Origin: an uncultured Collinsella sp.
GTDB taxonomy: Bacteria > Actinomycetota > Coriobacteriia > Coriobacteriales > Coriobacteriaceae
Reading direction: 5' to 3'
NCBI GenBank assembly: GCA_900757235.1
Contig: CAAENB010000115.1
Span: 1-25,143 of the forward strand
DNA: 25,143 nt
Made by a program: the position numbers and the translations under genes
Notes under the pieces: model-generated
The model's input: the letters and a program-made list of their open reading frames with translations, nothing else
The model's database searches: none
Told to the model about the DNA's origin: nothing
Shown: in pieces, positions 14,344 through 22,358 of the stretch
Layout: each line of letters begins with the position of its first letter
Position numbering within the stretch: the stretch's first letter is position 1

Positions 14344-14448
14344 CGCAGAATGAGAGTGGATAATCTCCCGTTTTTAGCCTGTTTGTGGGCTCAAAGTGGG
14401 AGATTATCCACTCTCGCCATTTGGGCGTCCAAAAATCCTCGCTCGTTT
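14344..14448 (+). repeat. 105-base hairpin repeat, copy A
   Basis: Contains a perfect 18-base inverted repeat, GAGAGTGGATAATCTCCC (14352-14369) with its complement at 14398-14415, and a 28-base loop with its own AGCC/GGCT stem. The whole 105-base unit recurs at 23281-23385 in the same orientation with seven differences, four of them in or beside the loop. There is no open frame and no T tract after the stem. Confidence 0.9.
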
Positions 14449-14453
14449 TGTCT

Positions 14454-14521
14454 TAGTCATTGGGGACGTTCTTAAACGACTAGTCGCTGGTCCACTCATT
14501 GGGGACGTACTTAAATGAGTG
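14454..14521 (+). repeat. 29-base repeat, copies 2 and 3
   Basis: Copy 2 (14454-14482) has changed ends, TAGTCATT and AACGACTA, that remain largely complementary, so the hairpin is kept through compensating changes. Copy 3 (14493-14521) is identical to copy 1. Together with copy 1 they flank the 105-base unit on both sides. Confidence 0.85.
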
Positions 14522-14524
14522 GCC

Positions 14525-14577
14525 CCTGGGGACACCCTTTGCCGTCGGCGGATTTTGGGACATGTGGCCCGCTTTTT
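14525..14577 (+). repeat. Short shared modules flanking the repeat cluster (locus A)
   Basis: CCTGGGGACACCCTTTGCCG (14525-14544) matches 23390-23409 with two changes. TGGGACATGTGGCCC followed by TTTTT (14556-14577) resembles TGGGACACATGGCCC with TTTTT at 23194-23214. The two loci thus share several modules in different order. Confidence 0.65.
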
Positions 14578-14592
14578 GGGCCCGCCTGTCGG

Positions 14593-14598
14593 TACACT
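14593..14598 (+). promoter_or_regulatory. Possible -10 box for the signalling operon
   Basis: TACACT ends nine bases before the ATG at 14608. A start site about seven bases downstream would make the message nearly leaderless, which would explain the absence of a ribosome site there. The -35 is unclear. Confidence 0.35.
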
Positions 14599-14607
14599 AA
14601 AAGCACT

Positions 14608-16491
14608 ATGGGTACCTGCGAGCGACATATCGGCCACGCGGCCGCCCGATCCGCACCCGTGGCGGATCCCAGGGGCGGCAGGCTCTTCGCCATGCCGCGA
14701 TTCCTTGTTGGCATAACACATCGGGTGTACCGTCACCGCGTCTTTGCTATCGCCGGCGCCATCACCGCGCTGTTCCTCATGGTTTTGGCAGTCTTGCCGG
14801 CGCTGTTCGCCTTCGACCCCAAACTTTCTAACGCCGTGCCCGCCTATAGCGAGGTGTCCAAAGAGGTCGTGGATGCGCTCGTCCACTCGAGCTCTCTCCC
14901 GCTGCTTGTCGCCGCAATTATATTTTCGATCTGGGGCGTATCGGTCTATCTGCGCTGTTTGGACTATGTGTTGCGCCGCCGTCTTGTTGCCGTCGCTACC
15001 ATCTGCGCCCTGTGGATGATCGAAGTCATTCTCAAGTACAAGTCGTTCACGCCGTTCTATGCCACCGTGCTGTGGTACCTGTACTACGTGCCCATGACGC
15101 TCATTCCGCTGCTCTACCAGTTGTGTGGTCTGCGCCTTGCGGGTCTGGAGCAACACCGCCTGGGTCGCCGCTACTGCGCTGCGCTTTGGATTGTGGCTAT
15201 CCTGCTTATCGGATTTGTGCTCACCAACGATTTTCACCAGCAGGTCTTCCACTTTGACCGTACAAGCGACACCTGGAGCAACGATTACACGTACGGCTGG
15301 GGTTATTTCGCTGTCTTAGTGTGGACGGCCTTTAACTTTGTGGCCTTTTTTATCCTGGTGGGCCGGTCCTCGTCCTTTCGCATCCAGCGTTTCTCGGGCA
15401 CGGCGGCGCTCGTACTGCTGGGTGGCGCATTCTTTGCCGTCTCGTATGCGTTGCGCGTGCCCTGGGCATGGAGGCTCAACTTTTCGCTCGTCTATTGCGT
15501 CCTGTGCGTGGTGGCGATGGAAATCTGTCTCGATTGCGGTGTCATTCCGTCGTATCACGACATCGCCGGCATCTTCGACACCTTGCCGCTCGACCTCAAA
15601 GTTCTAACGCGCGACCTGCAGGAAGTCTATGCCACGCCGGCGTCAAAGCCAATGCCGGTAGGCGTGCGCGAGGAGTTGCGGACCCAGGAGCACGGCCACG
15701 CCCATGCCTTTGCTGTGGCGTCCGATCCCGATGTGGTGTACCGTGCCTTTCCACTGCTGGGCGGATCGGCCCTGCTTGCCCAAGACGTGTCGGATCTCAA
15801 CGAGCTTAACCGTGAACTGGCACATCGTCGCATGGAACTGCAGCGTCAAAACGAGCTGCTCGCCGCCGACTACGACCTTAAGACGCACCTGGCAGATCAA
15901 GAGGCCGAGACCTTGCTGGTCCAAGACGTGGACCAAGCGCTTGCCCGTGCGCTCGAAGGGATGTACGACCTGCTGAGCTCGCTGCCGCCGTTGACCGATG
16001 AGGCATCTTCGCACGAGCGTTACCGCATGCTGCAGCGCGCCAAGATGCTCGTCGCCTATTGCAAACGCAAGGGGTCGCTCACGTTGGCACAGCACGGGGA
16101 GAGCGGTTTTGACCGCGACCGCATTCAGCTCATCGCCAACGAGCTCGCAAGTGACCTGCGCACCATCGATGTCGATTGCGCCTCGATTATCGCCATACGG
16201 CGCCCGATGCACGCCAGTACGGTAAGCGCCCTGTACGACTGCGTGTATGACTTTGCGTTTTTTGCCTACACCACCGACCATCCGGCGCTTATGTATCACT
16301 TGGGCGACCATGACCGGTGCAGTGTCGAGCTGCGCGCCACGCTTTTTTCCAACGATGATGAAGATCTTTCGCAGACGCCCGCTGCGCAAGAGCTCGAAAG
16401 CGCTCTGCAAGGGCGCAACGTGGCATACCGCCTTGAGGGCGAGCCCGGCCAGCTGCGCATGATCGTCTTGATGCCGAGGGCGGGTGAGTGA
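14608..16491 (+). CDS. Multi-pass membrane sensor with degenerate kinase core (pseudo-histidine kinase)
   Basis: About 627 residues. Roughly eight membrane segments lie in the first half, resembling the seven-helix N-terminal sensors of histidine kinases. A coiled coil follows (DLNELNRELAHRRMELQRQN onward). The next region, with YCKRKGSLTL and then ELASDLRTIDVDCASI, resembles a kinase dimerisation and ATPase region, but I see no phospho-acceptor His motif and no N or G boxes. The start is uncertain: the frame opens at 14515 inside a repeat. ATG 14608 follows a -10-like box, and ATG 14692 is an alternative. The stop overlaps the next gene (GTGA). It probably senses an extracellular signal and modulates the true kinase encoded next. 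The ligand is unknown. Confidence 0.75.
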   Translation: MGTCERHIGHAAARSAPVADPRGGRLFAMPRFLVGITHRVYRHRVFAIAGAITALFLMVLAVLPALFAFDPKLSNAVPAYSEVSKEVVDALVHSSSLPLLVAAIIFSIWGVSVYLRCLDYVLRRRLVAVATICALWMIEVILKYKSFTPFYATVLWYLYYVPMTLIPLLYQLCGLRLAGLEQHRLGRRYCAALWIVAILLIGFVLTNDFHQQVFHFDRTSDTWSNDYTYGWGYFAVLVWTAFNFVAFFILVGRSSSFRIQRFSGTAALVLLGGAFFAVSYALRVPWAWRLNFSLVYCVLCVVAMEICLDCGVIPSYHDIAGIFDTLPLDLKVLTRDLQEVYATPASKPMPVGVREELRTQEHGHAHAFAVASDPDVVYRAFPLLGGSALLAQDVSDLNELNRELAHRRMELQRQNELLAADYDLKTHLADQEAETLLVQDVDQALARALEGMYDLLSSLPPLTDEASSHERYRMLQRAKMLVAYCKRKGSLTLAQHGESGFDRDRIQLIANELASDLRTIDVDCASIIAIRRPMHASTVSALYDCVYDFAFFAYTTDHPALMYHLGDHDRCSVELRATLFSNDDEDLSQTPAAQELESALQGRNVAYRLEGEPGQLRMIVLMPRAGE

Positions 16492-17987
16492 CGATGCAGA
16501 TTTCGCTCATCCTTCCCCAAATCGTTGCGCTCGATGTTGTCTTTGCCCTGGCTGCGTGTCTGCAGACGATCCACGTCCCGCTCATCGCATCGCGCCGCTC
16601 GTCCTATAACCGTAAGGTGATTTGTGCCTACGAGACGAGCCTTGTGCTTCACCTGATGATTTCGGCGCTCATCTTATTCGCGTCGTCTGGCTCGTATCTG
16701 GTGGCGCCGCTTGACGTTTGCGCCAGGGCAATGGGCGGAGTGCTGTGGCTCAATGCCGCGATCTTTGCCTATGGCGTGGTGCTTATGGTGCACTATCGTC
16801 GCCCTGTCATGCTGGCCGAGCTGCTGCTTGTTGTCGCCGTTACACCGCCGGTGGTTTTTGCCATGGGCTCGGCGTGGGCCGTTGTCCTTGTCGCAGAGGG
16901 TGCGTTTTTCCTGTTCCGCTCCATCGCGGCGCTCTTGATGGACGTCCGTAACCGCCAAGAGGACATCACCGCGTTCTCGACGATTGAAACCATCAACGTG
17001 ATTCCCGTGGGCATCCTGTATCTGGACTCGAGGGGCCGTCCACTGCTCATGAACCGCTGCATGCGCAAAAACCTGGTGGAGCTTCATATGCCCACCGACC
17101 TAGGCGATATGAGCGGTACATGGAACGACCTGCGCAAGCTCAGCATGCAAATGCCCGAAGGCGGTAAGAACCGCGTGCGGATCAGCCTGGACCGCTTTGG
17201 TGAGGCGCGTGCGGTGGTCGAGGTTTCTCCCGCCGAGATTCGCCTGTTTGTGTGCGATGGCGTTATGGTCTCGGGCCGTTCGTTCGAGCGCATAATCGGT
17301 CTGGACGTGACAGAGTATGCGCATGCGCATGACCGCCTGGCGCAGGCCAACCACCTGCTTGAGCTTGCGGGCCAAGAGCTCCAGGCCCAGATCGAAGAAG
17401 TCAAAAAAGTTGCCGACAATGCGGCCTATCTGCGCATGCGCGCCCGCGTTCACGATGTGATCGGCCAGCGCCTATCAATCCTTCATCGCTATTTGGAGGA
17501 GGGGCGCTTGGACGACGAGTCGCTCGAGCAGATCGACCCGCTGCTGCGCTCAATCGCTGCCGATCTGCGCAGCGGGGGCGACACCGAACCGGCAGAGCAA
17601 CTGGGCGATATCGTCCATGCTTTTGGCCTGGTGAGCGTGCAGATCGATGTTGAGGGTGCGCTGCCTGAGGACGCGCGTGTCGCCGCTGCCTTTTTGCAGA
17701 TTATCCGCGAGGCCTCGACCAACGCCACCAAGCATGCGCAGGCGCATCGGGTCCATGTGCGCTTGTGGCAGGAGAGGACGGATGCTGACGCCGTCGCGCA
17801 CATGACGATTTCTAACGACGGGTCCCCGGCCCCCGTATCGTATCGCGAGGGAACGGGAATCCCAGGTATGAGGCATGTCGCGCAAGATCTGGGTGGCAGC
17901 CTAGAGGTCCACGCCACCCCGCCCTTTACGCTTACGGTATCCATTCCGCTTAGCGCCAACGACACGTCCCAAAGGAGAAACTCATGA
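16488..17987 (+). CDS. Membrane sensor histidine kinase (NarL/LuxR-partner type)
   Basis: Autophosphorylates and passes phosphate to the next-encoded regulator. Of 499 residues, 1-150 hold about five or six membrane helices. A PAS-like segment at 165-275 begins INVIPVGILYLDSRGRPLLM, and a coiled coil covers 282-312. The HisKA_3 dimerisation helix has the acceptor His 322 in ARVHDVIGQRL. The ATPase domain has an N box with Asn 412 (REASTNATKHA) and a G box GTGIPGMRHVAQDLGG (455-470). GTG 16488 overlaps the previous stop by four bases with GAGGG at a good distance; ATG 16494 is an equally possible start. It ends in an ATGA overlap with the regulator gene. All functional boxes are intact, unlike in its upstream neighbour. 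Confidence 0.9.
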   Translation: MTMQISLILPQIVALDVVFALAACLQTIHVPLIASRRSSYNRKVICAYETSLVLHLMISALILFASSGSYLVAPLDVCARAMGGVLWLNAAIFAYGVVLMVHYRRPVMLAELLLVVAVTPPVVFAMGSAWAVVLVAEGAFFLFRSIAALLMDVRNRQEDITAFSTIETINVIPVGILYLDSRGRPLLMNRCMRKNLVELHMPTDLGDMSGTWNDLRKLSMQMPEGGKNRVRISLDRFGEARAVVEVSPAEIRLFVCDGVMVSGRSFERIIGLDVTEYAHAHDRLAQANHLLELAGQELQAQIEEVKKVADNAAYLRMRARVHDVIGQRLSILHRYLEEGRLDDESLEQIDPLLRSIAADLRSGGDTEPAEQLGDIVHAFGLVSVQIDVEGALPEDARVAAAFLQIIREASTNATKHAQAHRVHVRLWQERTDADAVAHMTISNDGSPAPVSYREGTGIPGMRHVAQDLGGSLEVHATPPFTLTVSIPLSANDTSQRRNS

Positions 17988-18607
17988 TCCGCGTGTTAAT
18001 TGTCGAAGATCAGGCCATCCTGCGCGAGAGCCTGGCGCGCTCCGTTGGCGACCAGCCCGATATGACCGTCGTTGCCGCGATCGCCGATGCCTCCGAGGCC
18101 TTGGGTGTCGCGCTCAAGGAGCGCCCGGACATGATACTGATGGACGTGTGCACCGAACACGATTCAAACGGCATCGTGGCGGCGGCACGCATCAAGGAGC
18201 AGCTGCCCGAGTGTCGCATCATTATCATGACAGGCATGCCCGAGATCACCTTTGTCGATCAGGCCCGCGAGGCGGGCGTCGATAGCTTTGTGTACAAGAA
18301 CGTCGGTATCGACGAGCTGTTCGCCGTGATGCGCTCCACGCTGGCGGGTTACTGCACGTTTCCCAAGCCGCCCGAGAGCATCTTCTCGGGCACGGCGGCC
18401 CTCGACGATGTCGAGCTGTCGATCTTGCGCCTTGCCTGCGAGGGTAAAAGCCGCCGCGAGATTGCGGCCGAGCTGTTTATGAGCGAGGGCACCATCAAGC
18501 GCCGCATCTCGGAGATCCTGAGCAAGACCGGCTACGACAACATCATGCGCCTGGCCGTGCATGCGGTGACCGAGGGCAGCATCGTTCCCAACATGGAGCG
18601 CCCGTAA
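17984..18607 (+). CDS. LuxR/NarL-type response regulator
   Basis: The DNA-binding output of the signalling operon. Of 207 residues, the receiver domain covers 1-120 with the acidic pocket Glu 8/Asp 9, phospho-acceptor Asp 54 (LMDVCTEHD), Thr 83 and Lys 105 (VYKN). The LuxR helix-turn-helix spans about 143-195 (ELSILRLACEGKSRREIAAE, then MSEGTIKRRISEILSKTG). The start overlaps the kinase stop as ATGA, with AAAGGAG before it. The operon ends in a strong hairpin at 18644. Target genes are not evident; the nearest candidate is the convergent lipoprotein/zinc-ribbon block, but no shared site was found. Confidence 0.93.
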   Translation: MIRVLIVEDQAILRESLARSVGDQPDMTVVAAIADASEALGVALKERPDMILMDVCTEHDSNGIVAAARIKEQLPECRIIIMTGMPEITFVDQAREAGVDSFVYKNVGIDELFAVMRSTLAGYCTFPKPPESIFSGTAALDDVELSILRLACEGKSRREIAAELFMSEGTIKRRISEILSKTGYDNIMRLAVHAVTEGSIVPNMERP

Positions 18608-18643
18608 TCGACGCGCTCACCCGTGTTCCGGCGCCGCAAAGAT

Positions 18644-18684
18644 AGGCCGCCCACCGTTTCGCATCTAAAAACGGCGGGCGGCCT
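18644..18684 (+). terminator. Hairpin after the response regulator
   Basis: Sixteen-base arms 18644-18659 and 18669-18684 pair with one mismatch. The tail GCTTGT is only partly T-rich, so the strength is uncertain, but position and stem length fit a terminator. Confidence 0.7.
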
Positions 18685-18717
18685 GCTTGTATGGGCAGTG
18701 CTGTCGGCATAAAGCGG

Positions 18718-18748
18718 CGGGGCCGCAGGATCATCTCCTGCGGCCCCG
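18718..18748 (-). terminator. Hairpin after the minus-strand lipoprotein gene
   Basis: A perfect 13-pair stem (18718-18730 with 18736-18748) has a five-base loop and lies 51 bases beyond the lipoprotein stop codon. On the minus strand it is followed by CCGCTTTATG, a weak T stretch. Confidence 0.65.
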
Positions 18749-18798
18749 TCTGGTGTGCGCGGATGTGTCCGCCAATCCGCGGCTGATGTTACGTGCCG

Positions 18799-19641
18799 TT
18801 ACGCGATGGTTGCGCTGTAGGAGGCAACGTCCTCGTAGGAATCGGTCAGGTAGGCGTCGATGCCGATGGTCGTATTGACCAGGTCGTCAAGGCTATCGAG
18901 CGTGCCGTTCGAGAACGTGAATTCCTCGGTGGCGTTGGTGCCGGGCATCAGGTGAGCCGAGAACCAGGGTTCCTTCATGGTGCCGTTGACGTTGGTCTTG
19001 CCGCTGGGGGCGTAGAAGGTCAGGTCCTTGTCGCTCTTGTTGGTGATGTTGACGACAAAACCGATGTCGCCCCACTCGTCCTTGAACTTCTCGGTGATGG
19101 TGATGGTGCACAGGTCGTCATCGGCAACGGTGACGGCGGGGGAGATTTCAATCTTCTGGACGTCGTCGTCTTCGACGGCCTCGTCGATCTCTTCTTCTTT
19201 CTCGGCCGCCTCGCGATCCTTCTTCACCGTGCCGGACAGGTCCTTGTCGGACTTGGTAAAGACAAGATTGCCGTCATCCTCTTCGAGGATGAGCTTGCCG
19301 TCCTTGAGCTTCATGTCATGCGACTCGTCTTCGGCGGTGATGGTTACGGTGGTGGCGTCCTTTGCCTCCCATTTAAGGTCGACGACTTCAAGGAACAGGT
19401 CGAGGGCACCTGTACCGTCCTCATCGAGAATCAGGACGCAGTGCACACCCCAATCCTCGAGCATCTTCATGTACTCATCGGTCAGTTCTTCGCCCTCCAG
19501 GGTTCCACCCGAGAGTTCCCAGCTGCCGACGAAGTTGGCCTTGGGGTCTTTGCCGCCGCCGCTGCAGCCCGTCAGGGCAAAGGCGAGCGCAAGGACGCAT
19601 GTCAGAAATGCGAGTACGGACTTTTTGAACGTTGTCTTCAT
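18799..19641 (-). CDS. Secreted lipoprotein of unknown function
   Basis: 280 residues beginning MKTTFKKSVLAFLTCVLALA, with lipobox ALTGC, so Cys 27 should be lipidated and the protein anchored outside the membrane. The mature part is acidic: a lipocalin-like opening (FVGSWELSGGTLEGEEL), a highly acidic linker (EKEEEIDEAVEDDD) near the middle, and a C-terminal beta-rich domain (IGFVVNITNKSDKDLTFYAP) resembling DUF5067/DUF4352-type immunoglobulin-like folds. The frame opens at 19878, but ATG 19641 follows AAAGGAGG and yields the signal peptide, so it is preferred. It lies 80 bases after the SPFH gene with a hairpin between, so it may be co-transcribed or separate. No catalytic residues were recognised. 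Confidence 0.85.
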   Translation of the reverse strand: MKTTFKKSVLAFLTCVLALAFALTGCSGGGKDPKANFVGSWELSGGTLEGEELTDEYMKMLEDWGVHCVLILDEDGTGALDLFLEVVDLKWEAKDATTVTITAEDESHDMKLKDGKLILEEDDGNLVFTKSDKDLSGTVKKDREAAEKEEEIDEAVEDDDVQKIEISPAVTVADDDLCTITITEKFKDEWGDIGFVVNITNKSDKDLTFYAPSGKTNVNGTMKEPWFSAHLMPGTNATEEFTFSNGTLDSLDDLVNTTIGIDAYLTDSYEDVASYSATIA

Positions 19642-19680
19642 GGTGTCCTCCTTTATCGAACGAAACCCATAGAAGCAAAT

Positions 19681-19702
19681 GCGGGGGTGGCGGATCCCCC
19701 GC
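19681..19702 (-). terminator. Possible attenuating hairpin between SPFH and lipoprotein genes
   Basis: GCGGGGG (19681-19687) pairs with CCCCCGC (19696-19702). On the minus strand it is followed by ATTTGCTTCT. It is a weak terminator at best and may lower read-through into the lipoprotein gene. Confidence 0.4.
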
Positions 19703-19721
19703 CAATTACCAGATAGAGGGG

Positions 19722-20963
19722 CTAGGGCCTGGGCGTTCCGCAGTTGCTGCAGAACTTGCCGCCGTTTTCGCTGCCGCAGTTGGGGCAGAACCACTTGGCC
19801 GGTGCCGGGGCGGGTGCGGGACTGCCGCACTCGGAGCAGAACTTGCCGGTGTTGGTGGCGCCGCAGCTGCAGGTCCATGTGCCGGCCGCGGGGGCAGCGG
19901 CAGGAGCCGGTGCGGGAGCGGGTGCCGGAGCCGGCTGCGGGGCGGCCTGCTGCTGTGCCTGGCCGGCGGCGAACAGCTGGCTGGCGTTCATGCCGCCCAT
20001 GCCACCTGCCATGCCCATGCCCATAAAGCCTGCCATCGCGCCGTTGGGATTGGCGGCTGCCGCGCGCATTGCGTCGCTCTGGGCGCTGGCAATGTTGGCT
20101 GCCGCCATAGTGGGATCGCGCATGACGGCGGCTTTCTGCAGGTCCTTGATCATCTGCTCGTCCTCTTGCGAGGCAGCGATGGAGTTGACGCCAAAGCTCA
20201 CGATCTCGACGCCGCGCAGGTCACGCCAGTCGGCAGAGAGGACCTCGTTGAGCGCGCGGGCGAGCTCGGTGGTGTGGCCGGGGATGGCGCTGTAGCGGAT
20301 GCCCATTTCCGAGATCTTGGCAAAGGCGGGCTGCAGGGCGGTGAGCAGCTCGGACTTAAGCTGGCTGTCGATCTTGTCGCGCGTGTAGCTATCGGTCACG
20401 TTGCCGCACACGTTGGTGTAGAACAGCAGCGGGTTGGTGATGCGGTACGAGTACTCGCCGTTGCAGCGCACGGAGATGTCAACGTCCAGGCCAATGTTGT
20501 TATCGACCACGCGGAAGGGCACGGGCGAGGCGGTGCCGTACTTGTTGCCGATGATCTCCTTGGTGTTGATGAAGTAGACGCGCTGGTCCTTGCCCGCGTC
20601 GCCGCCAAAGGTAAAGCGGCTGCCGATATTGGCGAAGGTCTCCTTGATGGAATCGCCCAGGTTGCCGCTAAAGACGCTCGGCTCGCTGCCGGTATCGAAG
20701 ACGAACTCACCGGGCTCCAGTGCGACTTCGATGATCTTGCCGTTTTGCACCACGAGCATGCCCTGGCCGTCGTTGACGGCGATGACCGAGCCGTTGGAGA
20801 TGACGTTGTCCTCGCCGCGCGTGTTGGAGCTGCGGCCACCGGTGCGTTTGCTGCCCTTGCAGGCCAAGACGTCAGCAGGCATCGATTCGCAATAGATAAA
20901 TTCCTTCCACTGGTCGGCCATGACGCCGCCGGCAGCACCCAATCCAGCTTTCAAGAGTCCCAT
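19722..20963 (-). CDS. SPFH (band 7) protein with C-terminal zinc ribbons, YdjI-like
   Basis: 413 residues. About 20-300 form the SPFH domain of the stomatin/flotillin-like COG4260 group (ENVISNGSVIAVNDGQG-like start, EVALEPGEFVFDTGSEP, later LRGVEIVSFGVNSIAASQED). A Met/Gly/Ala-rich stretch and a long Pro-Ala linker follow. The protein ends in two zinc ribbons: TCSCGATNTGKFCSECG and FCPNCGSENGGKFCSNCG. No membrane helix is obvious, so membrane binding would depend on partners. In Bacillus subtilis the relative YdjI works with YdjG/YdjH to hold PspA at damaged membranes; no pspA is in view here. AAAGGAAG precedes ATG 20963. Such proteins are sometimes labelled virion core protein, but nothing here is viral. 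Confidence 0.85.
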   Translation of the reverse strand: MGLLKAGLGAAGGVMADQWKEFIYCESMPADVLACKGSKRTGGRSSNTRGEDNVISNGSVIAVNDGQGMLVVQNGKIIEVALEPGEFVFDTGSEPSVFSGNLGDSIKETFANIGSRFTFGGDAGKDQRVYFINTKEIIGNKYGTASPVPFRVVDNNIGLDVDISVRCNGEYSYRITNPLLFYTNVCGNVTDSYTRDKIDSQLKSELLTALQPAFAKISEMGIRYSAIPGHTTELARALNEVLSADWRDLRGVEIVSFGVNSIAASQEDEQMIKDLQKAAVMRDPTMAAANIASAQSDAMRAAAANPNGAMAGFMGMGMAGGMGGMNASQLFAAGQAQQQAAPQPAPAPAPAPAPAAAPAAGTWTCSCGATNTGKFCSECGSPAPAPAPAKWFCPNCGSENGGKFCSNCGTPRP

Positions 20964-21011
20964 GGTGATCTTCCTTTCTCGTCAAAGGCCGGGTGGTATT
21001 GGTCGGATTGC

Positions 21012-22334
21012 TTAGTCGTCCTTGTCGTCTTTCATGACAACGGTGGTCTCGGTGTGGTTGAAGGTGTCGTGCTTCTCGGTCAGGTCGAGCTCGCCGCAGT
21101 ACTCGTCGGCGTGGGTGGCCTCGTTGGCCGTCTTGAGCTGGCCTACCAGTAGCACGTCTCCGATAATCACGATGATCAGCGGCGCGACGATGTTGATGAG
21201 GATGCCCTCGATATCAAAGGCGAGGTAATCCGGATCGAAGGCGTTCTCACCCATAAAGAGAATCTGGGAGAGGATAAATCCGATCACAAAGAACAGCACC
21301 GAGGCAATAGCGAGCTTGGGCTTGGAGCAGGGGAGCTCGCCGACCAAGCGGCCGGTCTGGCCGTTCATGGCAAACAGGTAGCTCTTGCCGTTCCACGAGG
21401 TGGAGAGCATCCAGACGGGGAACAGGGCGTAGTCGCTGTCTTCCCAGGTGTAGTCGAGCTGCTTGCTTTCGACCGTGGCATCGTCGTATTCGTCGACGAC
21501 AGTCTCGCGCAGGGCCGAGATCGTGCTTTCTTCCATACGGCGCTCGGCGCGCGCCTTGCAGGTCTCGCAGTCCTCGTCGTAACGGTTGGCGATGTAGCCG
21601 GGCATATATGCGACCGAGAACGGACGCAGCGCGTCGTAGTCAAACGGCTCGATGGCGTCCATGTGGCCGTCGGGCATCTTGGACGATCCGTCGACGGGCA
21701 CGCGCTTAAACGAGATATTGCCCTTGCGATAGGCATCGTAGTGGTCGGTGGTCGTGACGGTGCGGTCGGATTCCTCGGTCACGGTCTCGTTGGTCGCGTC
21801 AAAGTGCACTTCGCCGTCAACGCGGGCGCCGTAGAGCCAAAACGGCACGTAGACACCTTGGACCTCGTCGATGTGGTTGCCGGTGACAAAGCTCTTGGGC
21901 AGCAAGATTTTGCCCTTGTAGTGTTCCTTGAGTGCGGCCGTGACGTCGTCGCGCCCGAGCTTAAATGGAATCACCAGGTCGGGCGAGAAGTCGCCAGAGA
22001 GCTGGCCGGGCGCCACGGCGGAGTTGCCGCAGTACGGGCAGGTGGTGACGGCGACGGTGCCGTCGGACACGAGCTCGGCGCCGCACGACGAGCAGATGTA
22101 GCCGGCGTTTTGGGCGAGCTCCTGCACGGCATCGTCGACAGCAGGTTTGGGAGCTGCGGCTGCGGCATCGGCTTTGGCATCTGCCTTGTCCTGGCGCTCG
22201 CGATAGAGGGCCTCGACTTCTTCGACTTCAAAGCGTGAGTCACAGTAGTCGCAGACGAGCTTTTGCTCGGCACTGGCAAAGTGAAGGGGGCCGCCACACG
22301 CGGGGCACTGATAGTTGACGCTCTCGAAGGCCAT
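21012..22334 (-). CDS. TFIIB-type zinc-ribbon membrane protein
   Basis: 440 residues with two N-terminal zinc ribbons: Cys 10/13/28/31 (YQCPACGG, VCDYCDS) and Cys 81/84/99/102 (YICSSCGAE, TTCPYCGN). An Ala/Lys-rich linker joins them. A soluble middle domain follows (DLVIPFKLGRDDVTAALKE, GVYVPFWLYGARVDGEV, ALFPVWMLSTSWNGKSYLFA) with an extra CETC pair. Two membrane helices lie near the C terminus (ASVLFFVIGFILSQILF and NIVAPLIIVIIGDVLLVG). Automated labels for this family are often helicase-like and wrong. It lies 24 bases after the DUF4428-like gene and 48 before the SPFH gene, in one operon, and could be the membrane anchor for the SPFH protein, like YdjG in Bacillus. Confidence 0.85.
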   Translation of the reverse strand: MAFESVNYQCPACGGPLHFASAEQKLVCDYCDSRFEVEEVEALYRERQDKADAKADAAAAAPKPAVDDAVQELAQNAGYICSSCGAELVSDGTVAVTTCPYCGNSAVAPGQLSGDFSPDLVIPFKLGRDDVTAALKEHYKGKILLPKSFVTGNHIDEVQGVYVPFWLYGARVDGEVHFDATNETVTEESDRTVTTTDHYDAYRKGNISFKRVPVDGSSKMPDGHMDAIEPFDYDALRPFSVAYMPGYIANRYDEDCETCKARAERRMEESTISALRETVVDEYDDATVESKQLDYTWEDSDYALFPVWMLSTSWNGKSYLFAMNGQTGRLVGELPCSKPKLAIASVLFFVIGFILSQILFMGENAFDPDYLAFDIEGILINIVAPLIIVIIGDVLLVGQLKTANEATHADEYCGELDLTEKHDTFNHTETTVVMKDDKDD

Positions 22335-22358
22335 GATCGGTCCTTTCCGTGCCGGAGG

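Noticed and set aside
14313..14521. CRISPR array, because of repeated 29-base units
   Set aside because: Copies are irregularly spaced, one spacer is itself a 105-base repeat found elsewhere, orientation varies at the second locus, and no cas gene is present.
19722..20963. Phage structural gene, because relatives are labelled virion core protein
   Set aside because: The sequence shows an SPFH domain and zinc ribbons, and no phage gene is nearby; the label is historical.
21012..22334. Helicase or primosomal protein, a common automatic label for this protein type
   Set aside because: Only zinc ribbons are shared; there are no Walker motifs and there are two membrane helices.
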